Assembly: GCA_025963725.1 (NCBI GenBank)
Contig: JAOQAE010000004.1
Span: 679,616 to 743,615 of the forward strand
From: Bacteroidota bacterium
Lineage (GTDB): Bacteria; Bacteroidota; Bacteroidia; 2-12-FULL-35-15
Direction: 5' to 3'
Length of the DNA: 64,000 nucleotides
Numbering within the stretch: the stretch's first letter is position 1; every line of letters begins with the position of its first letter. Below the pieces are notes generated by a model. That model was not told where the DNA came from, did no database searches, and saw only the letters and a list, made by a program, of their open reading frames with translations. Below, one piece after another: positions 60,428 through 64,000 of the stretch. Made by a program: the position numbers and the translations under genes.

Positions 60428-62242
60428 TCATTTTTTGATCTCCGCCAGCTTCATCTTTATAAAGGGAAGCGCTTTATTGGCCTGCTCATTGGAAGGATCG
60501 ATGCTCAATGTTTTTTCCCAGCAGGCTTTTGCCTCTTCCAGCCTGTTCGTTGAATAATAAGCGCCGCCAAGATCCGACCAGTAGGAGGCATTGCCGGGAT
60601 CGGTCTTACAGGCCCATTCCAGTAATTTCACCGCATTGCCGAATTGCTTCTGCTGCCCTTCGCTGAGGCCTCTTTTATAAGCAAGCGCAGCAAAGGTTGC
60701 TTTATGCGGCTTCGAATCGAAGATCGAAAATCCTTTGTCCCACAGCACAAACGCACTGTCGTAATTGCCCATGTGGTAATAGCATACGGCCTCGTTGAAA
60801 TAAGCATTTCCAAATTTGGGATGGATCCGTATGGCGTGCTCGGAATACGCCACCGCCTTTTTCAGCAGGCCGGTTTTTTCGCTGCTGTGCGCAGGCTCAA
60901 ATGCCATGTTCACCATCGCAACGGCTGCGTTCGCATTACAGAGCGCGCTGTTGGGTGAGGTTTCCACGTCTTTCAGAAATAATGTATGTGAATTTTTCCA
61001 GTCCCTGTTGCGCGGAACAACGATCATCACAGAACCAATGAGCACAATAACGAGAAAGGTGTTCGCGATAGAGGCAAAGCTGCGCGGACTTAGTTTTTCC
61101 TTCAGCTGCTGAAGGCCAAGGCCAAGGGCAAGGCAGAATGCAAAGGAGGAGTGAAAGAGGAAGCGCTCTCCCATGCTTGCGCCAATGTTGAATACAAGGT
61201 TGCTGACAAGGAACAGGTTGCTGAAATAGATGATGCCGATCAGCCCGTAAATATTCCGCTGCACGATCAGCCGCACAGTAAAATAAAGAAGTGTGCAGTG
61301 AAGCAGGATGGATGCCCATACGTCCCAGCTGGCGAAAGTGCGGTAAGCGATCTGCGCATACGAATAATCGGCGCTGAGCGGGAATGGCTTGAGGAGGAGG
61401 ATAAAATATTTCAGGAGAATGTACAGCTTTGTCGCGAGCTTTTCGGCTCCCGTTGCAAATACATACGCATTGTTAAGCGGGTCCATCTGCTCGGGCGCAC
61501 CCCAGCCTACGATCTTTCCACGGATAAGCGCATAGGCAGCAAAGATCGCCATCAGCACCCAAATGCTTTTAAGTGCATTCTTCAGGGTGTAGTCCCTGAG
61601 CGTATATGCTGCAACAGGCAATACCGCCAGCAGCGTGATCGCGTATTCCTTCGAGAGAAGCGCCGCTATGAAGCAGAGAGAAGTACTGATAAGGTTTTTC
61701 CTTGTGGGTACATCCAGGTATTTTAAATAAGAGGAGATGGTAAGGATGTAAAAGATGAGCGAAAGGATCTCATCACGGCTTTTAATGTTTGCCACCACTT
61801 CGGTATGGATGGGATGCAATGCAAAAAGAAAGGCGGCTGCAAAAGCTGTAGTTAGGCTCAGCTTCAGGTCCCGGAAAATGAAAAGGAAGATCAGCATCAC
61901 CAGCAATCCGTACAGGGCCATGTTCACAAAATGCTTGGGGCCGGGTGAAAATCCGACGAACTGCTGCTCGATGGCGAAGGATGCAACGGATAAGGGACGG
62001 TAGCGGCCGCCGCTCAGCTTGTTGCCTGTAACCTGCGCATCTTCTAAATAGGAAGCGAACATGTCGGTTGAGAAGATCTCCTTTATTCCTGCAAAGCCTT
62101 TTTGTACCGGCTTGTTCCCTGAAACAATGATCTCATCATCGAAGGCATATTCGTTTTTTATGGTGTTGAAATAAACGCCAACCGACAATGCAAATAAGAA
62201 GAGAAGAATGTAAGGCCGCTTGATGGTATTTAAAAATTCCAT
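60428..62242 (-). CDS. TMTC-like multi-pass membrane protein with C-terminal TPRs
   Basis: A 604-residue protein with about ten membrane segments, then TPR repeats (about 420-600, for example YYHMGNYDSAFVLWDKG and YYSTNRLEEAKACWEK). The luminal segment has YAFDDEIIV near residues 32-40, which contains the DD pair placed like the catalytic acid of GT-C mannosyltransferases, and GGRYRPLSVASFAIEQ near 78. LFALHPIHTEVVANIKSRDE near 138-157 is the diagnostic block of animal TMTC O-mannosyltransferases and bacterial relatives. A polyprenyl-phosphate-sugar-dependent protein glycosyltransferase is the most likely role; its substrate is unknown. The gene starts directly after the stop of the paralogue upstream (TAA then ATG), so the two are one operon. 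Confidence 0.82.
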   Translation of the reverse strand: MEFLNTIKRPYILLFLFALSVGVYFNTIKNEYAFDDEIIVSGNKPVQKGFAGIKEIFSTDMFASYLEDAQVTGNKLSGGRYRPLSVASFAIEQQFVGFSPGPKHFVNMALYGLLVMLIFLFIFRDLKLSLTTAFAAAFLFALHPIHTEVVANIKSRDEILSLIFYILTISSYLKYLDVPTRKNLISTSLCFIAALLSKEYAITLLAVLPVAAYTLRDYTLKNALKSIWVLMAIFAAYALIRGKIVGWGAPEQMDPLNNAYVFATGAEKLATKLYILLKYFILLLKPFPLSADYSYAQIAYRTFASWDVWASILLHCTLLYFTVRLIVQRNIYGLIGIIYFSNLFLVSNLVFNIGASMGERFLFHSSFAFCLALGLGLQQLKEKLSPRSFASIANTFLVIVLIGSVMIVVPRNRDWKNSHTLFLKDVETSPNSALCNANAAVAMVNMAFEPAHSSEKTGLLKKAVAYSEHAIRIHPKFGNAYFNEAVCYYHMGNYDSAFVLWDKGFSIFDSKPHKATFAALAYKRGLSEGQQKQFGNAVKLLEWACKTDPGNASYWSDLGGAYYSTNRLEEAKACWEKTLSIDPSNEQANKALPFIKMKLAEIKK

Positions 62243-64000
62243 TTATTTTTTATTTTTTTTGAATGCATCGTAATACATGTTCGCATTCAGCGTATCGCCC
62301 AGCTTGTTGTAAGTGAGGGCGAGAAAGTAGAGCGGCTGCGGGTTCTCGGGATTCAGCTTATACGATCGGTTGAAAGCCCTGATGGCTTCCTGGTCCCTGT
62401 TGCTCATCGCCAGCGCATTGCCGTAGTTCAGGTAAAGGTCGGCCGATGTGGAATCAACCTGCAGGCCCTTTTCATATTCCTTGCAGGCTTTGTCATATTC
62501 TTTCTTAGTGAACCATGCAGTGCCAAGTATATTGTACGATCCGATCATCCTGTTGCCAAGCGTATGCGCTTTGTCAAGATAAACAATGGCGCTGTCGGGC
62601 TGCTGCGACCTGTAAAACGACTCGCCCATATTTGCATACAGCTGGTGGTCCTGGGAGTTGATCAGGAGCGCTTTCCGGTAGGTGCCGATAGCTGCGGCAT
62701 ATTCTTTCCGGCGTGAATACAGGCTTCCGGAATTGATGAGCGCATCGTAATAGGAAGGATCGATGCTGAGACAGAGGCCGAATTCCTTTTGCGCTTCCGC
62801 TTCTGCATCGGTTTTTTTGTACATGTTGTTCATCAATGCAGTAGCGTAATTATAATGCGCGCGCGCACTGTTCGGCACTGTTTTCACGTCACTCGCAAAC
62901 AGTGTTGGATCGTCTTTCCAGTCGGCGTTGCGCGTATATGTTTTTACGGAGAAGAGCAGCAGCACAGGAATAAAAACATAGGCAGCCCTGGAAGCCGGAA
63001 AGTTTTTCAGCAGGTCGGTTTTCGATAAATAAAACACCAGCCAGCATATTAAAAGCGAAGAGCCGATGGTGGAAACGAATAAGAACCTGTCGGCCATGGT
63101 GGCGCCGATATTAAAGAAAAGATTTCCCGTAAGGAAGAGCGGAAGAAGGATAAAGGCAATGCCAATGCCGATAAAAGGATCCTTCCTGAAATAACGGAAG
63201 CCCGCGAATACCGTAAGGCCAAATAAAAATAAGCCCAGCAGCGCAAGCGGAGAAAAGAGCCCGATGACTGGGATCTGGTTGAAGGAGTAATCATACGACA
63301 TCTGGTAAGGATATACCAGCTTCATGAGGTAGCGTGCAAAGATCCCGAGCGCCGTTGCTTTTTGCTCTATGAAGGACGCGCCCACAAGGCTGTTGTCGTT
63401 ACGGGTGTATTGGATCACCGCAGAACCGGCGGAATGGATCACATACTGATGCAGGAGCAGCCATACAACAGAGGTGATGATGAGGTTGAGCCTGTTCCGG
63501 AGGATCGTGATGATATTTTTTTCCTTTAAATAATCGAAGAGAAAGATCAGCGGTAAAAAGATGATGGCTCCTTCCTTTGATAATAAGGACAGAAAAAAGA
63601 AGAATGCGCTTAGCAGCATCGCCAGCATTTTATTTCCCTCTGTTTTAAAATACAGGTAATTGCAGCAGAGGAGGAAAAAGAGGAGGGCGAGGATCTCGTC
63701 GCGGCTTTTGATGTTGGCCACCACTTCGGTATGCAGCGGGCTTACAACGAATAGGAGTGTGGCAAACAGGAAAAAGAGCGGGTTCGTTCTTTCGAACAGC
63801 CTGCTGAAAGTGCGGTAGAGCAGGCAGCACACGATCGCATACAAAAGAATGTTCATGAAATGGTGGATCGCCGGGTTATCGGGGCTCAGCTGGTATTCAA
63901 CAGCGAACATCACCATCGACATGGGCCTGTACAGCCCCGCGTTGGATTCCCAGAAGCCCTGCCAGTAAAAGGTGCTGAGAAGCTTTGGAATGCCGCTGAT
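62243..64000 (-). CDS. TMTC-like multi-pass membrane protein with TPRs, 5' end outside the window
   Basis: Paralogue of the protein at 60428-62242, reading off the right edge. About 585 residues are visible, beginning ISGIPKLLSTFYWQGFWES. The ATG at 63922 is internal: upstream codons continue in frame (GLYRPMSMVMFAVEY) and align with GRYRPLSVASFAIEQ of the neighbour, so the true start lies beyond 64000. It shows the same VVSPLHTEVVANIKSRDE block, about nine visible membrane helices, and a longer TPR tail (about 375-585) ending with LNANMYYDAFKKNKK. The DD-containing first luminal segment is outside the window. Its stop abuts the start of the downstream gene. The two proteins may act as partners or on different substrates. 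Confidence 0.82.
   Translation of the reverse strand: MSGIPKLLSTFYWQGFWESNAGLYRPMSMVMFAVEYQLSPDNPAIHHFMNILLYAIVCCLLYRTFSRLFERTNPLFFLFATLLFVVSPLHTEVVANIKSRDEILALLFFLLCCNYLYFKTEGNKMLAMLLSAFFFFLSLLSKEGAIIFLPLIFLFDYLKEKNIITILRNRLNLIITSVVWLLLHQYVIHSAGSAVIQYTRNDNSLVGASFIEQKATALGIFARYLMKLVYPYQMSYDYSFNQIPVIGLFSPLALLGLFLFGLTVFAGFRYFRKDPFIGIGIAFILLPLFLTGNLFFNIGATMADRFLFVSTIGSSLLICWLVFYLSKTDLLKNFPASRAAYVFIPVLLLFSVKTYTRNADWKDDPTLFASDVKTVPNSARAHYNYATALMNNMYKKTDAEAEAQKEFGLCLSIDPSYYDALINSGSLYSRRKEYAAAIGTYRKALLINSQDHQLYANMGESFYRSQQPDSAIVYLDKAHTLGNRMIGSYNILGTAWFTKKEYDKACKEYEKGLQVDSTSADLYLNYGNALAMSNRDQEAIRAFNRSYKLNPENPQPLYFLALTYNKLGDTLNANMYYDAFKKNKK

Noticed and set aside
63645-63922. ATG at 63922 as the start of the last gene
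   Set aside because: The frame stays open to the window edge and the upstream residues align with the paralogue at 60428-62242, so the gene is truncated by the window, not started there.
1-64000. tRNA, rRNA and riboswitch genes
   Set aside because: No cloverleaf, rRNA-like stretch or recognisable riboswitch was found by eye in the intergenic gaps; small structured RNAs cannot be excluded without a covariance search.

Overview
The window is chromosomal DNA of a Bacteroidota bacterium, most likely a gliding or free-living member near Chitinophagales/Sphingobacteriales (the order is inference). Three things point there. Six secreted proteins end in type A sorting domains of the type IX secretion system (T9SS). 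Two giant proteins carry SprB repeats. Several promoters match the phylum consensus (TTTG or TTG, about 19 nt, TAnnTTTG). No rRNA, tRNA, CRISPR array, integrase or insertion-sequence transposase was seen.

Layout. 1-8.3 kb: the edge of a small membrane protein gene; three FAD oxidoreductases (two CrtI/RetSat-like, one halogenase/geranylgeranyl-reductase-like); and, between them on the other strand, cyanophycin synthetase (cphA) with isoaspartyl peptidase (iaaA). 8.4-10.8 kb: an ABC-2 exporter (ATPase and permease). 10.8-11.2 kb: a non-coding tandem repeat. 11.2-13.5 kb: an RsmH-type methyltransferase and a lysine-ketoglutarate-reductase-like dehydrogenase. 13.7-24 kb: a T9SS cargo protein, a Dps-tail-like small protein, a 66-residue protein, a TPR/SpoIIE phosphatase, and a 1926-residue CARDB/CUB T9SS protein. 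24-25.9 kb: an HpnE-like FAD enzyme. 25.9-34.8 kb: a polysaccharide-flavoured group (clan-A-like glycoside hydrolase, sorbosone-dehydrogenase-like protein, cellulose-synthase-like GT2, small secreted protein, GH26 mannanase-like T9SS enzyme). 34.8-51.6 kb: an SBBP beta-propeller T9SS protein and two adjacent giant paralogues (2455 and 2501 residues) with the same kind of propeller followed by more than 20 SprB repeats each.

51.8-60.4 kb is the least explained part. It holds a zincin-motif protein, a membrane protein paired with a GH19-like lytic enzyme that has no signal peptide, and a minus-strand operon of three phage-tail-collar (Mdp-type) proteins, a substrate-binding-protein fold without a signal peptide and a formyltransferase. 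Divergent from that operon is a fusion of an Asp/Asn beta-hydroxylase domain and a sulfotransferase. No phage or injection-system core genes accompany them, so this is the best candidate for an undescribed system. 60.4-64 kb holds two tandem TMTC-like glycosyltransferase/TPR membrane proteins; the upstream one runs off the window.

Small dispersed palindromic elements, sharing GTCA(T/C/G)T(C/G)GAG-like ends, sit in several intergenic gaps. All functions are assigned from motifs read by eye; no database search was run.
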